NCBI GenBank assembly: GCA_039033995.1
Contig: JBCCBP010000013.1
Span: 12,755-76,754, forward strand
Reading direction: 5' to 3'
Source of the DNA: CALBPI01 sp039033995
GTDB lineage: Bacteria > Pseudomonadota > Gammaproteobacteria > Steroidobacterales > Woeseiaceae
DNA length: 64,000 nt
The position numbers and the translations under genes were made by a program. Shown here in pieces: positions 25,864-35,196 of the stretch. The notes beneath the pieces are model-generated. The model saw only the letters and a list, made by a program, of their open reading frames with translations, searched no databases and was not told the origin of the DNA. The first letter of the stretch is position 1. Each line of letters opens with the position of its first letter.

Positions 25864-27507
25864 ATGCGGGCAGGATGGTTCAGCACAGCGCAGGCGGTTT
25901 TAGCCTTTAGTCTGGTTGGTCTGATCACGGCGAGCGGTTCGGTCGTGGCCGCTGATCCATCGCCGTTTGCTCGTCTACAACAGGACGGTATTCGCTTCGG
26001 ACCCATCAGCATCCAACGCGATCCCATTTTTGATCTGAGCGATCCTGCCGAGAACAAATGGCTGTATCGCAGCGCCAACCGTTTGCATGTCACGACGCTG
26101 GAGTCGGTCGTTCGCGCGCAGCTGTTGTTCGCAGAAGGTGATCTTGTGACTGAGCAGGCGATCGAGGAGACGGCCCGCGTATTGCGGCGTAACAGCTATA
26201 TCTATGACGTTGTTATCGAGCCGCTTGAAATGGCCGATGGACGTATCGCTGTACGCGTTACGACGCGGGACAATTGGACGCTGTTTCCGCAGATTGATTT
26301 TTCGCAACAAGGCGGCCAGACCGAATTTGCCCTCGGTGTGCGCGAAGCGAATTTGCTTGGTACCGGCGGCGAGATCGGGTTTCGAATCGAAGATGACGGC
26401 GACCGACGATCGTCGCTATTGCAATACGGCAACCGCAACTTTCGTGGCAGTTGGTGGCGATTCGAAATCGGCTATCGCGACAGTGATGACGGCGACGCGC
26501 AGCGGTTGCGGATCATCCGGCCGTTCTACTCACTCGATAGTCGTTGGAGTGCTGGCCTCGACACCACCGCGCTGGAGCAGGAGGAACCACTGTTTAGCTT
26601 CGGCGACGAAATCACGGAGTTTCGGCGCGACTTGCTGAGCGCAAATGTCTGGTTTGGTCGCTCCAGGGGTTTGCAGGACGGGTGGACGCGACGTTGGCAG
26701 GTGGGGTTTGCGATCGACGACAATCGTTTCGAGCCGGTGATCGAACCAGGACAGGCGATTTTTAGCCCAGTGGATCGCAATCTGCGCTATCCCTATGTGC
26801 GCTACGAAGCGATCGAGGATCGTTTCATTGCAGTGACCAATCTCAATCGTATTGCTGTGACCGAGGATTTGTTTCTGGGTACCCGCTACAGCGCGACGTT
26901 CGGGTGGTTTGGCGCTAGCACTGGCGCAGATCGCGATGGCGCGCTAATCGACTTGGATCTGTTCCATCGACGTGGCGACCCAACGCGCTCGGTCATTTCC
27001 TGGCGTGCACGTCTGAACAGTCGCGTCGAAAGCGGGCGTGTGCGCAACGGTCGACTGACGCTGAGCGCGGACTACGTGCGGCGGCAATCAGAGTATCGAC
27101 AATGGGCGGTCATTGCCGAAACGACGCAGACGGAAGCAGCTGACCTTGACCAATTGGTGACCCTGGGCGGCCTGACCGGGCTGCGAGGCTTTGATCGAGC
27201 CTATGCGAACGGGACCCGCCGCGCAGTTGTGAGTCTCGAGCAGCGCATCATTACCAACTGGTACCCGTGGCGATTGTTTCGTGTGGGCGCTGCCGCTTTT
27301 GTTGATGCGGGTCGGATATGGGGGCGCGATGTGCTCGGGCGGCGCAACGAAGATCTACTGGCCAACGTCGGGGTAGGGCTGCGGCTGATGAGTACGCGCG
27401 CATCGAGCAACCGCATGCTACATATCGATCTCGCCTATCCGGTCGCTGCCGATACGGGGTATGAAGGCGGTCTGCAACTCTCCATTCAGGGTAAACGCGG
27501 GTTCTGA
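25864..27507 (+). CDS. Omp85/D15-family outer-membrane barrel with a POTRA domain
   Basis: A 547-aa protein with a signal peptide (AVLAFSLVGLITASGSVVAA). One POTRA-like domain follows, about residues 70-145 (LLFAEGDLVTEQAIEETARVLRR..VRVTTRDNW), then a beta-barrel. GLTGLRGFDR is the conserved (V/L)RGF loop motif of Omp85 proteins. The chain ends in Phe, as outer-membrane barrels do. BamA and TamA have more POTRA repeats, so this is a short relative that may insert or secrete outer-membrane proteins, or act in lipid transfer. It stands alone after the efflux operon, with about 100 bp of separation. Confidence 0.82.
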   Translation: MRAGWFSTAQAVLAFSLVGLITASGSVVAADPSPFARLQQDGIRFGPISIQRDPIFDLSDPAENKWLYRSANRLHVTTLESVVRAQLLFAEGDLVTEQAIEETARVLRRNSYIYDVVIEPLEMADGRIAVRVTTRDNWTLFPQIDFSQQGGQTEFALGVREANLLGTGGEIGFRIEDDGDRRSSLLQYGNRNFRGSWWRFEIGYRDSDDGDAQRLRIIRPFYSLDSRWSAGLDTTALEQEEPLFSFGDEITEFRRDLLSANVWFGRSRGLQDGWTRRWQVGFAIDDNRFEPVIEPGQAIFSPVDRNLRYPYVRYEAIEDRFIAVTNLNRIAVTEDLFLGTRYSATFGWFGASTGADRDGALIDLDLFHRRGDPTRSVISWRARLNSRVESGRVRNGRLTLSADYVRRQSEYRQWAVIAETTQTEAADLDQLVTLGGLTGLRGFDRAYANGTRRAVVSLEQRIITNWYPWRLFRVGAAAFVDAGRIWGRDVLGRRNEDLLANVGVGLRLMSTRASSNRMLHIDLAYPVAADTGYEGGLQLSIQGKRGF

Positions 27508-27566
27508 TCGGGCCGGCGCTTTACCTGTCCCGTCGTGCTGCATACACTGACGGTGGGGGAATTGAT

Positions 27567-27953
27567 ATGACCACAGTAACGACACCAAGTCGATGGTGGA
27601 TGCCGGTCGCGGGATTGATCCTGCTCATCGCTGCCTTTGTGGGCTTGCTAGCGCTCGTAAAACTGCTCGCCATGCTGATCGATGCCGATATCGCCGATCG
27701 GATGTGGCTGAACTATGCGTTGATCGGCCTCGCGCTCGCATCGCTGGGGTTTGCCGGTGTCAGCCTGATCGTGTCGTGGTTTACCCGCCGCCGTCGCGAT
27801 GTGGTGCCAGGGCCGGCGCTATACCTGTTTGGCATCGCGATGGTCATGCTCGGCGGCCAGGCGGCCGTGCTCGGCCAAACGCTGGTCGGCGTGATCGGTG
27901 TGCTGGTCGGTTGTTCCGTTATATGGATCGAGTACCGCAGCGATTGGTTGTAA
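27567..27953 (+). CDS. Small multipass membrane protein, unknown
   Basis: A 128-aa protein made almost entirely of hydrophobic segments: WMPVAGLILLIAAFVGLLAL, YALIGLALASLGFAGVSLIV, ALYLFGIAMVMLGGQAAVLG and a last GVIGVLVGCSVIWIEY. A basic FTRRRRD loop lies between the second and third, suggesting that this loop is cytoplasmic. GGGG (27553-27556) precedes the ATG by 10 nt. I do not recognise the family. It converges with the sirtuin gene. Confidence 0.65.
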   Translation: MTTVTTPSRWWMPVAGLILLIAAFVGLLALVKLLAMLIDADIADRMWLNYALIGLALASLGFAGVSLIVSWFTRRRRDVVPGPALYLFGIAMVMLGGQAAVLGQTLVGVIGVLVGCSVIWIEYRSDWL

Positions 27954-28041
27954 GCGTCTACCCGCAGCCGCGTTCCGCAGAGTTGGGTTGGGCCGTCTCC
28001 TGATGTTGATTTCCCTGTCGTCACCATCGGCTTTGTCGTCT

Positions 28042-28869
28042 TCAACGCGCTAACAGACCCTGCAAACTCTCGCCGACATCGGCGTCGATCTTGACCGTCG
28101 CGATATCGTCAGCTCGGGTTTTGCCGCGATTGAAAATGACCAGCGGTTTGCCGAGTTCTGCGCAACGTTTGGCGAATCGGAAACCTGAAAACACCATCAG
28201 CGATGAGCCGGCGACGACGAGAGCCTGCGCTTCCGCTACCGCCCGATAGGCTGCATCCACGCGATCGCGCGGCACGGACTCACCGAAGAACACGACTTCG
28301 GGCTTGACGATGCCACCGCAGCGCGGGCAGTCCGGTACCACGAAGCCGTCGTAGTCGGCGCCTTCGATCAATGCGTCGCCGTCCGGTTTTTCGACGACCA
28401 CGCCGATCTGATCAAGCCAGTCTTGATTGAGCGCTATGACCGTCGATTGCCAATCGGCTCGAGGCATCAGCAACTGACACTGTTGGCAGCGCACTTCGTC
28501 GAGACGTCCATGCAGATCGATGACATCGCGCGTACCGGCTTTCTGATGCAGACCATCGACGTTCTGTGTCACGACACGATTGATGCGTCCTTCGGCCTGC
28601 AATTCGCTGATGGCGGAATGCGCGAGACTAGGTTGTGCCTGCGACATTCTCTGCCAGCCTACGGTTGTGCGCGCCCAGTAGCGTTGCCGTGTCGAGTGGT
28701 GTTTCATGAAGTCGTCAAACATGACCGGCTTGGCATGTTTCCAATTGCCGTTGCGATCGCGGTAACCGGGAATGCCCGAGCCGGTGCTGCAACCGGCGCC
28801 AGTCAATAGTGCAAATGGTTGTTCCGGCCCGATTAGCTCGCGGACCATCGGCAGTAGATCTACGGTCAT
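28042..28869 (-). CDS. SIR2-family NAD-dependent protein deacylase
   Basis: A 275-aa sirtuin removing acyl groups from lysines with NAD+ as co-substrate. Motifs are LTGAGCSTGSGIPGYRD (NAD binding), TQNVDGLHQKAG (catalytic His region: DLHGRLDEVRC), a zinc-finger pair CQQC and CPRCGG, and VFFGESVP. The length and motif order fit class II/SIRT4-like bacterial sirtuins rather than the shorter CobB. Its ATG overlaps the stop of the beta-CASP nuclease gene (ATGA), so translation is coupled. Together they form a two-gene operon converging with the small membrane protein gene. Confidence 0.92.
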   Translation of the reverse strand: MTVDLLPMVRELIGPEQPFALLTGAGCSTGSGIPGYRDRNGNWKHAKPVMFDDFMKHHSTRQRYWARTTVGWQRMSQAQPSLAHSAISELQAEGRINRVVTQNVDGLHQKAGTRDVIDLHGRLDEVRCQQCQLLMPRADWQSTVIALNQDWLDQIGVVVEKPDGDALIEGADYDGFVVPDCPRCGGIVKPEVVFFGESVPRDRVDAAYRAVAEAQALVVAGSSLMVFSGFRFAKRCAELGKPLVIFNRGKTRADDIATVKIDADVGESLQGLLAR

Positions 28870-30272
28870 CCGGGCAGTGTCGCGAGGTCGACGACGCGCC
28901 CCGGGATCGCGCGATGCACGCGCGCGCCACAGGTGCGCTGTAGCGTCTGCGACAATGCTTCGCCGGGCTTCGGTTCACCGTGTACTAGCCAGACCGGAGG
29001 CTGGTTGCCGAGCGCGTCATACCAACGGCACAAATCCTGCTCGTCGCCGTGCGCGGACAGGCCACCGACGGTGTGGATCGTCGCTGCCACCGCCACCCGC
29101 TTGCCATGAATTTTGACATGCGATTTGCCATCGACGAGTTGCCGACCGAGCGACCCCGGCGCCTGGTAGCCAGCGATAATGACGTGGGCATTGGGTCGCC
29201 ACAGGTTGTGTTTGAGGTGGTGGAGGATACGGCCGCCGTTGCACATGCCGCTGCCCGCGATAATCAGCGCCCCATGGCTGAGCCGATTGATCACCCGTGA
29301 CTCGGCGCCCGTGCGCGTCATGTACAGATTATCCAACAGCGGCATCTCGTTGTGGGCTCGTCGTAGTCGGGTTGCTTCGTCGTCGTAGAGGTGCGGATAG
29401 CGCCAATAAATTTCGCTGGCTTCGATGGCCATCGGGCTGTCGAGAAAGATGCGCCAGCGATCGGTGCCCCAGGCTTCCCGATTCTGGCCTAACAAATACA
29501 GCAGCTCCTGACTGCGACCAATCGCAAAGGCGGGTATAACGATGTTGCCGTTGTCGGCAGCGGCTGTTTGCAGGATCTCGCCAAGCTCATCGATGGTCTC
29601 GGAGCGTTCTCGGTGCCGTCGTCCGCCATAGGTGCTTTCCATCAGCAGCATATCGGCGTCGCCGACGACTTGCGGATCGCGCAACACCGGCGTGTCGTAC
29701 TGGCCGAGATCACCGCTGAATACGATTCGTCGTGAGGGTTCACCGGCAATATCGATACAGACGATCGCTGACCCCATGATGTGCCCCGCATCATGAAACG
29801 TGATGGTGATGCCTGGGAAAATCTCCTGCGGCATGGCATACCGGAGCGGACGGATCTGCTCGACAGCGCGCAGCGCGTCGTCATCATCAAAGAGTGGCGT
29901 CAATAGAGGCTTACCGGTTCGCTCGCGTTCGCGATTTTTGCGCCTGACATCATGGCGGGCGATGCCCGCGGCATCGCGGAGTAACACCTGACACAGATCG
30001 CGGCTGGCAAAGTGGGTATAAATTGGCCCGTCGAAGCCGCGTTGACACAACAGCGGCAGCCGACCGCTGTGATCGAGATGAGCGTGACTGAGGACGACCG
30101 CATCGATCTCGTCGGCAGCAAACGGAAACGCATCACGATTGCGTTTTTGCTGTTTCTTGCTGCCCTGAATCATGCCGCAATCGAGCAACAGTGTGCGATC
30201 ACCCACTCGGAGGATGTGGCACGAGCCCGTGACTTCGCCTGCGGCGCCAAAAAATTCCAATGTCGTTTTCAT
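28866..30272 (-). CDS. Metallo-beta-lactamase/beta-CASP RNA-processing nuclease
   Basis: A protein of about 468 aa in which HAHLDHSGRLPLL carries the zinc ligands. A further GHIMGSAIV-type His block follows, and a central beta-CASP domain contains PAFAIGRSQELLYLL and GSGMCNGGRILHHLKHNL. The C-terminal LSAHGDEQDLCRWY is the RMMBL motif. This architecture is that of CPSF73-like RNA endo/exonucleases in bacteria and archaea. Substrates in this organism are unknown. I used ATG 30272, one codon inside the TTG that extends the frame. The sirtuin gene follows with a 4-nt overlap. Confidence 0.9.
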   Translation of the reverse strand: MKTTLEFFGAAGEVTGSCHILRVGDRTLLLDCGMIQGSKKQQKRNRDAFPFAADEIDAVVLSHAHLDHSGRLPLLCQRGFDGPIYTHFASRDLCQVLLRDAAGIARHDVRRKNRERERTGKPLLTPLFDDDDALRAVEQIRPLRYAMPQEIFPGITITFHDAGHIMGSAIVCIDIAGEPSRRIVFSGDLGQYDTPVLRDPQVVGDADMLLMESTYGGRRHRERSETIDELGEILQTAAADNGNIVIPAFAIGRSQELLYLLGQNREAWGTDRWRIFLDSPMAIEASEIYWRYPHLYDDEATRLRRAHNEMPLLDNLYMTRTGAESRVINRLSHGALIIAGSGMCNGGRILHHLKHNLWRPNAHVIIAGYQAPGSLGRQLVDGKSHVKIHGKRVAVAATIHTVGGLSAHGDEQDLCRWYDALGNQPPVWLVHGEPKPGEALSQTLQRTCGARVHRAIPGRVVDLATLPG

Positions 30273-30594
30273 CAATTTTTCGAGTTGTGCTGGCGAGTCA
30301 GCTACCTTTTATGGTCATCAAATTCCAATTTCGGACAGTGCGCCACCGACAAGTGTTGGTTCTGTCACATTTAGTTAAACCGGCTTTACCGCTGCATGGA
30401 AAACCCTGCTACCTTTGAGGTTGGGGAATGCAGCGGCGCCTTCTACGGGTGCACGAAACTGGGCTGGCAGCCCAGCAACAACGCTGTTTTTTACAGAATG
30501 AGTTTGATTTCATGTGATAACCGTCACGGACGGCGTGTCGGCAATTGCCTACAGTTATCGCATACGAAAAGGACTTGGGGCAAAAAGAGTTGTC
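30273..30594. other. Intergenic region upstream of the histidine kinase gene
   Basis: About 320 bp without a credible gene; the short frames here lack conserved-looking composition. It holds a perfect 7-bp hairpin, CTGGGCT/AGCCCAG (30459-30475), with a run of six T eleven nt further on (30487-30492), too far for a classic terminator. It also holds a CRP-like palindrome at 30513-30528. It must contain promoters for the nuclease-sirtuin operon and the kinase operon. Confidence 0.5.
30513..30528. promoter_or_regulatory. CRP/FNR-superfamily-like site upstream of the kinase gene
   Basis: TGTGA-TAACCG-TCACG: half-sites match the CRP consensus (TGTGA-N6-TCACA) at nine of ten positions, 67 nt before the kinase start. 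No CRP gene is in the window, so use by CRP or a relative is inferred. Confidence 0.45.
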
Positions 30595-32481
30595 ATGATC
30601 AGAAAAATCCTCATTGCAATGATAGCGATGTCGATTGTTGTGCTGTTGGCCTTGCTGGTACGCGAATCTCGCTCCGTGAGTGCCCAGTTTTACATCGACT
30701 ACAGTGGCTATGCGTCGACGCTGAAACAAGCGCAGCGTGACCACGAGACGTTGATGGACACGATCGACGCGCTGGCAAGTCAGGCAACGGAAGTCCCCAA
30801 TACCGTCACAACACTGACCCGACGTCTTGAGCAGAGCAAGAAAATACTGCAGACGCCCCCCGAATCGATCGAGAACGGTCAGGTTCGCAGCGCTGCGGCG
30901 CGCTACGTATCGAGCGTGAATATGACCTTGGCCGGCGTCGAGCGTTTTGTCGAGGCCGAGAACGCGTTGGCGTCGGCGGCGCGGGTGTTGCGCGAAGATG
31001 CACCCCAGGTTGTTCGGACCCTACGCGATCAGGGCCACGATGATGTTTCTCAAAACCTATTCGGATTGACAGTCGAAGTGCTCGACAATGCCACGGGCAA
31101 GACTGCGATCGAGGCCAAGGAGATCGGGCGACGATTGGATGAAGTTGTCGCGATGGCGGAAGATAAGGGCGCTGATTCTTCTGCGTTTACCGGCATTATC
31201 GATGCTGCTGCCTCGACGCCGCTGACGCGTTCCCAGGTGCTCGAGCAGATCGACGCGATCAATTCTGCCAGTCTTGCCAGCAGCGCGCAGGGCTTGTATT
31301 CGGCGATTGGCGCCATGAACGCCAGCGTCACGTCTCGGGCTGACCGCGCTCGGCTGTTGCTAGGCGGCGTGTCGGCGCTGTTGTTCCTCGGTATTGGCAT
31401 GATCGGCCTACGGCTGCGTCAGAGTAACCAGGCGCTGAATGAAACCAACGCCGAGCTTGAGCAATTCAATGTGTCTCTGGAAGAGCGGGTTGCCGAGCGG
31501 ACGCGCGAACTGAGTTCCGCTTATGAGGAGCTTCAGGAATCGCAGGCACAGCTCGTACAGGCTGAAAAAATGTCATCGTTGGGTGAGCTGGTCGCCGGTA
31601 TCAGCCACGAGATCAATACGCCGCTGTGGTATCTGCTGAGTAATACGACGCTGATCAAGGAGCGTCTCGGCAGCTTCACGAATTTCGTATCGGTGGCCGA
31701 TGACATGCTGCACATGCTGCGGGCTGGCGGTAACGACAAGAAAGCGTTTATTCAGCAGCTCCGTCGCCTCGATTCAGCGCTGAACGATGACGGGCTGCGC
31801 GACGACCTGCAAGAGAGTAATGATCTCCTCGACGATAGCGTCGAAGGGCTGGAGCAGCTGTCTGAAATGGCCCAGTCGCTCAAGGATTTCAGTCGCTTGG
31901 ATCGCGCGGCGACCGACAACGTCAACCTGAACGACGGTGTTGAGCGGACGCTTGTCATCGCGAAGAATGTGCTCAAGGGCGGTATTCAGGTACAACGAAA
32001 TCTGGGCGAATTGCCCGATGTCAGCTGTTCGCCAGGCCAAATCAACCAGGTACTGTTGAACCTGATCAAGAACGCGGCGGATGCGATGGATCGCGACGGT
32101 ACGCTGACGATCAATACCTGGGCGGACGATGATTTCGTGCATGTCAGCGTCAAGGACACTGGCACCGGTATGGACGAGGACACGCTCGCCAAAGTGCGTG
32201 ATCCGTTCTTCACGACCAAGGAGGTCGGCAAGGGGACGGGTCTCGGATTGTCGATCAGCCAGAAGATTATCGATGCACATGACGGCAAGCTTGAAATACA
32301 ATCGGCGTTGGGAGAGGGTTCGGAGTTCACGGTAAGCCTGCCGGTGACCGTCGAGCAACCTATCAGCGATATGGCACGCGAATTGGCTGAGCTCGAGGAG
32401 CTCGAGGCCATGATCGGCGCGTCTCCCGATGGTTCGGATGAGCAGACAGCGCTGATGTTTGCAGCGGAAAAGACAGGATAA
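30595..32481 (+). CDS. Membrane sensor histidine kinase
   Basis: A protein of about 628 aa. TM1 (ILIAMIAMSIVVLLALLV) is followed by a helical periplasmic sensor of about 210 residues. TM2 (LLGGVSALLFLGIGMIGL) leads to a long coiled coil (NETNAELEQFNVSLEERVAE). The dimerisation box is MSSLGELVAGISHEINTPL with the phospho-His, and the ATPase has the N box (NLIKNAADAM), G1 (DTGTGM) and G2 (GKGTGLGLS). Start ATG 30595 puts TM1 at the N-terminus; the upstream extension is unlike a signal anchor. The response regulator follows after 12 nt and a TonB-C gene after that. The signal is unknown. Confidence 0.93.
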   Translation: MIRKILIAMIAMSIVVLLALLVRESRSVSAQFYIDYSGYASTLKQAQRDHETLMDTIDALASQATEVPNTVTTLTRRLEQSKKILQTPPESIENGQVRSAAARYVSSVNMTLAGVERFVEAENALASAARVLREDAPQVVRTLRDQGHDDVSQNLFGLTVEVLDNATGKTAIEAKEIGRRLDEVVAMAEDKGADSSAFTGIIDAAASTPLTRSQVLEQIDAINSASLASSAQGLYSAIGAMNASVTSRADRARLLLGGVSALLFLGIGMIGLRLRQSNQALNETNAELEQFNVSLEERVAERTRELSSAYEELQESQAQLVQAEKMSSLGELVAGISHEINTPLWYLLSNTTLIKERLGSFTNFVSVADDMLHMLRAGGNDKKAFIQQLRRLDSALNDDGLRDDLQESNDLLDDSVEGLEQLSEMAQSLKDFSRLDRAATDNVNLNDGVERTLVIAKNVLKGGIQVQRNLGELPDVSCSPGQINQVLLNLIKNAADAMDRDGTLTINTWADDDFVHVSVKDTGTGMDEDTLAKVRDPFFTTKEVGKGTGLGLSISQKIIDAHDGKLEIQSALGEGSEFTVSLPVTVEQPISDMARELAELEELEAMIGASPDGSDEQTALMFAAEKTG

Positions 32482-32493
32482 GTGTGAACCGGC

Positions 32494-33753
32494 ATGGCAT
32501 TGACGCAAGCACAGCAAATGGGAGATGACGTCAGCGGTATGCGCGATCCGACTCGCAAACCGTGTGTCGTGTTCGTCGACGACGAAAAGCGGGTGCTCAA
32601 CTCGATGCGAGCGCTGTTCCGTCGCGAATACGACCTGCATTTGACGACTTCGGGCGAGGAAGCAATTCGCCTGTGCGTCGAGCACGACGCCGATGTCATC
32701 GTCGCAGACCAGCGGATGCCAGAGATGGAAGGCGTCGAAGTGCTGGGAGCTGTGCGTGAGCAAGCGCCCCGTACCATGCGCATCCTGCTGACTGGCTACG
32801 CGGATCTCGATGCTATCGAGGGTTCGATTAATGTCGGCGAAGTTTTCCGCTTCCTATCTAAGCCGTGCGCACCTGAGCAGCTGCGCAAGACAATCGATCT
32901 CGCTATCAAGGCCTCAGAAGTGCCGATGCCGGTCAGCGTACCGGCGCCACAAGTGGAAGCATTGGCCCCGGATACGTCAACCGCCGACCCAAGTGGCGAT
33001 GTAGAAGTAGACCTGCCGGATGCCTCTCTGCTCGGCGACTCCGATGAGGCGAGCAAGCCGAAGCGCAAGGCCAAATCGCTGATCCCGGCCATGCTGGCGA
33101 AGCATCAAGCAAAGCAAACGCAGTCGCAGGTGGAAGAAGAGCCACCCGCGGAGGATCGTGCCGAGAGCACAGGTGAGCAGGTCATCTTGTCGGGTGACCG
33201 TGTCGAGTACGGCAGCAGCCGGGAGTCGTCATTCCAGGATATGGAAAGCGTTGGCGTTGTCGTGTTTACGCTCAGTGATACCTTCTATAAGGAAGTCGAG
33301 CGCGCCACTGGTGGCCACTACAAGCTCTACCATGCGAATCGTTTGCTGAAGGTACTTGAGCTGATTACACAGAAAAAAGCCGGTGTACTGATCTCTGAGG
33401 TCAGCAGCGAAGGGTCGGTGCTGCGCAAAGTACTGAACAAGTTTAAACAGCATCTGCCAGAGCTGATTGCGATCGTTGTCAGCGACGATCGCGATGCCGC
33501 CGAGATGATCTCGCTGATCAACCAGGGGCAGGTGTTCCGTTACATGGCCAAGCCGATCTCACACGACCGTCTGTTGCAAAACATCAATGGCGGCGCTTTG
33601 CGTCACCTGCAATTGCTGGCGAATCCGAGCCTGATTCCAAGGATGGCGGTCGAGGCATCCGAAGACGGTGATGATGCTGGCGGCAGCCCGATGACTTCGC
33701 TGTTCTCACGCATTCGCTCGATTGGCAAGATCTGGCAACGCAATAAAGACTGA
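32494..33753 (+). CDS. Response regulator with N-terminal REC and C-terminal pseudo-receiver
   Basis: A 419-aa protein. The N-terminal receiver (about residues 22-140) has CVVFVDDEKRVL, the phospho-acceptor region VIVADQRMPEMEGVEV, a Thr switch (ILLTGYADLD) and FLSKPC, as in RpfG-type receivers. A charged, probably disordered linker (about 145-245, KRKAKSLIPAML and an acidic stretch) follows. A second receiver-like fold (about 250-375: VGVVVFTLSDTFY, AGVLISEVSSEGS, LIAIVVSDDRD, RYMAKPISHDRL) has Ser/Glu in place of the phospho-Asp. There is no DNA-binding or enzymatic output domain, so output is presumably by protein contact. It is the partner of the upstream kinase. Confidence 0.88.
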   Translation: MALTQAQQMGDDVSGMRDPTRKPCVVFVDDEKRVLNSMRALFRREYDLHLTTSGEEAIRLCVEHDADVIVADQRMPEMEGVEVLGAVREQAPRTMRILLTGYADLDAIEGSINVGEVFRFLSKPCAPEQLRKTIDLAIKASEVPMPVSVPAPQVEALAPDTSTADPSGDVEVDLPDASLLGDSDEASKPKRKAKSLIPAMLAKHQAKQTQSQVEEEPPAEDRAESTGEQVILSGDRVEYGSSRESSFQDMESVGVVVFTLSDTFYKEVERATGGHYKLYHANRLLKVLELITQKKAGVLISEVSSEGSVLRKVLNKFKQHLPELIAIVVSDDRDAAEMISLINQGQVFRYMAKPISHDRLLQNINGGALRHLQLLANPSLIPRMAVEASEDGDDAGGSPMTSLFSRIRSIGKIWQRNKD

Positions 33754-33756
33754 GTC

Positions 33757-35121
33757 GTGGCAGAGAATTCGCAGCCTGACACCGAGAAGAAGGGCCGCAG
33801 CAGCGATACCTTACTTCTGATCCTTGCGCTGCTGGCGATCGCCGGCATGGGCGCCTGGTTTTTCCTCGGTACCGACGAACAGATGATTGAAGAGGTACCC
33901 GTCGCGACACCGATCGACGATCTGGATGATCCTGTCACCGCTGTGATCGCTGTGGAAGAGCCGACCAATGAACTGCTCAACCGTGCGCGCCTGGCAGCCA
34001 ATGCGGGAATGCTGGTCGAGCCCGCTGGCACCAACGCACTGTATTACTACTCGCTGTACCTGGAAGAGCAAGGCGCGGACAGTGATGCCGAAGCCGAACT
34101 GCAGCGTATTCTGGATCGTATTGGCAGTGATGTAGAGCAAGCGATCGACGCCGGGAATTTTGAACGGGCCGGTTTTCTTGTCGATCAGATTCGCAATGCC
34201 GGGTTAACGCACGAATCCGTGACCAACTACCAGCAACAGGTAGCAGCCTTTGCCGATACGTTGCGCTCGCGCGCTATCGCAGCAGCTGAAGCGGGTAATG
34301 AGGCACAGATCGAAACACTGCTGACCCAGTATGAATCCTTGCCCGGCGTCAACTCGACCGCATTGCTGGCTTTGCGTAGTGATGTGCGCGATGCGCTGGA
34401 TGCCCAGCGACTGGCAGCGGCGGCGGCGGCCGCAGAAGCACAGCGTCGTCGTCAGCAACAGCAAGCTGCGGCGCGTCAACGCGCGGCGAATCAGCAGGCA
34501 GCGGCAGCGCGGAGCCAGACTGCAACGCCGGCTACGGCTGCCGCGGCTCCCGCCGAGAATCCAGCCGTGGTCGCCGTCAGAGCTGCGCTGAATGAGGGCG
34601 ATCTGATCGGCGCGGCGACACTCTTTGCCAGTGTGCCGAGTGACAATGCGGAACGCGGCACGCTGCAGGTCGCGTTGGATACGCAACTTGCTCGAGGCGT
34701 CAGTCGATTAGCCTCTGCCGGTCAGACTGCAGAAGCTGAAGCGATGTTGGACAGTTGGCGCAGTGTCGCTGGAGATGCCTCCACGGAATCGGCGCTGTCA
34801 GCCGATATCGACGCAGCCTATATCCGTGCAGCAACAGCCGATATCGTATCCGCGGCAACACTGCGACGGGTGGAGACGCTGGCACCCGTATATCCGCGAG
34901 CGGCGATTCGTCGTGGGCTGACTGGTCGCTTGCGGCTCGAATACACCGTTGATGTTGATGGTACGACCAGCGACATCGAGGTCGTCGACTCCACGCAGAG
35001 TGGCATTTTCGATCGGTCGGCGATTCGCGCGGTTTCTGGCTGGCGCTATGAGCCGCGAGAGGTACGAGGTCAGGCCGTCGCGCAACGCGTCTACGCGTTC
35101 CTCGACTATAACCTCGAATAG
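33757..35121 (+). CDS. Membrane-anchored TonB C-terminal family protein
   Basis: A 454-aa protein with GTG start three bases after the response regulator stop, so it is the third gene of that operon. It has a short cytoplasmic tail, one membrane helix (LLLILALLAIAGMGAWFFL), and a helical/TPR-like periplasmic region. An Ala/Gln/Arg-rich coiled segment lies at about residues 225-268. The TonB-C domain is at about 370-454 (PVYPRAAIRRGLTGRLRLEY..IRAVSGWRYEPREVRG). It should reach through the periplasm to an outer-membrane partner. No ExbB/ExbD is encoded nearby. It is the second such protein in the window. Confidence 0.85.
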   Translation: MAENSQPDTEKKGRSSDTLLLILALLAIAGMGAWFFLGTDEQMIEEVPVATPIDDLDDPVTAVIAVEEPTNELLNRARLAANAGMLVEPAGTNALYYYSLYLEEQGADSDAEAELQRILDRIGSDVEQAIDAGNFERAGFLVDQIRNAGLTHESVTNYQQQVAAFADTLRSRAIAAAEAGNEAQIETLLTQYESLPGVNSTALLALRSDVRDALDAQRLAAAAAAAEAQRRRQQQQAAARQRAANQQAAAARSQTATPATAAAAPAENPAVVAVRAALNEGDLIGAATLFASVPSDNAERGTLQVALDTQLARGVSRLASAGQTAEAEAMLDSWRSVAGDASTESALSADIDAAYIRAATADIVSAATLRRVETLAPVYPRAAIRRGLTGRLRLEYTVDVDGTTSDIEVVDSTQSGIFDRSAIRAVSGWRYEPREVRGQAVAQRVYAFLDYNLE

Positions 35122-35196
35122 ATTCGGCTGACCTCCGCCTGAGGCGCTCGCCGTTGATTCACTGCAGCGCTTTGATCGTGTCACAATCGATCCATC

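Noticed and set aside
30459..30492. CTGGGCT/AGCCCAG hairpin followed by TTTTTT
   Set aside because: The T-run is 11 nt beyond the stem, too far for an intrinsic terminator, and it points into the kinase leader.
30376..30594. Possible cyclic-di-GMP or other riboswitch before the kinase gene
   Set aside because: Compared by eye with the GEMM motifs; the conserved core is missing.
35147..35157. CGCCT/AGGCG hairpin after the TonB-C gene as a terminator
   Set aside because: Only 5 bp with one-base loop and no T-run.
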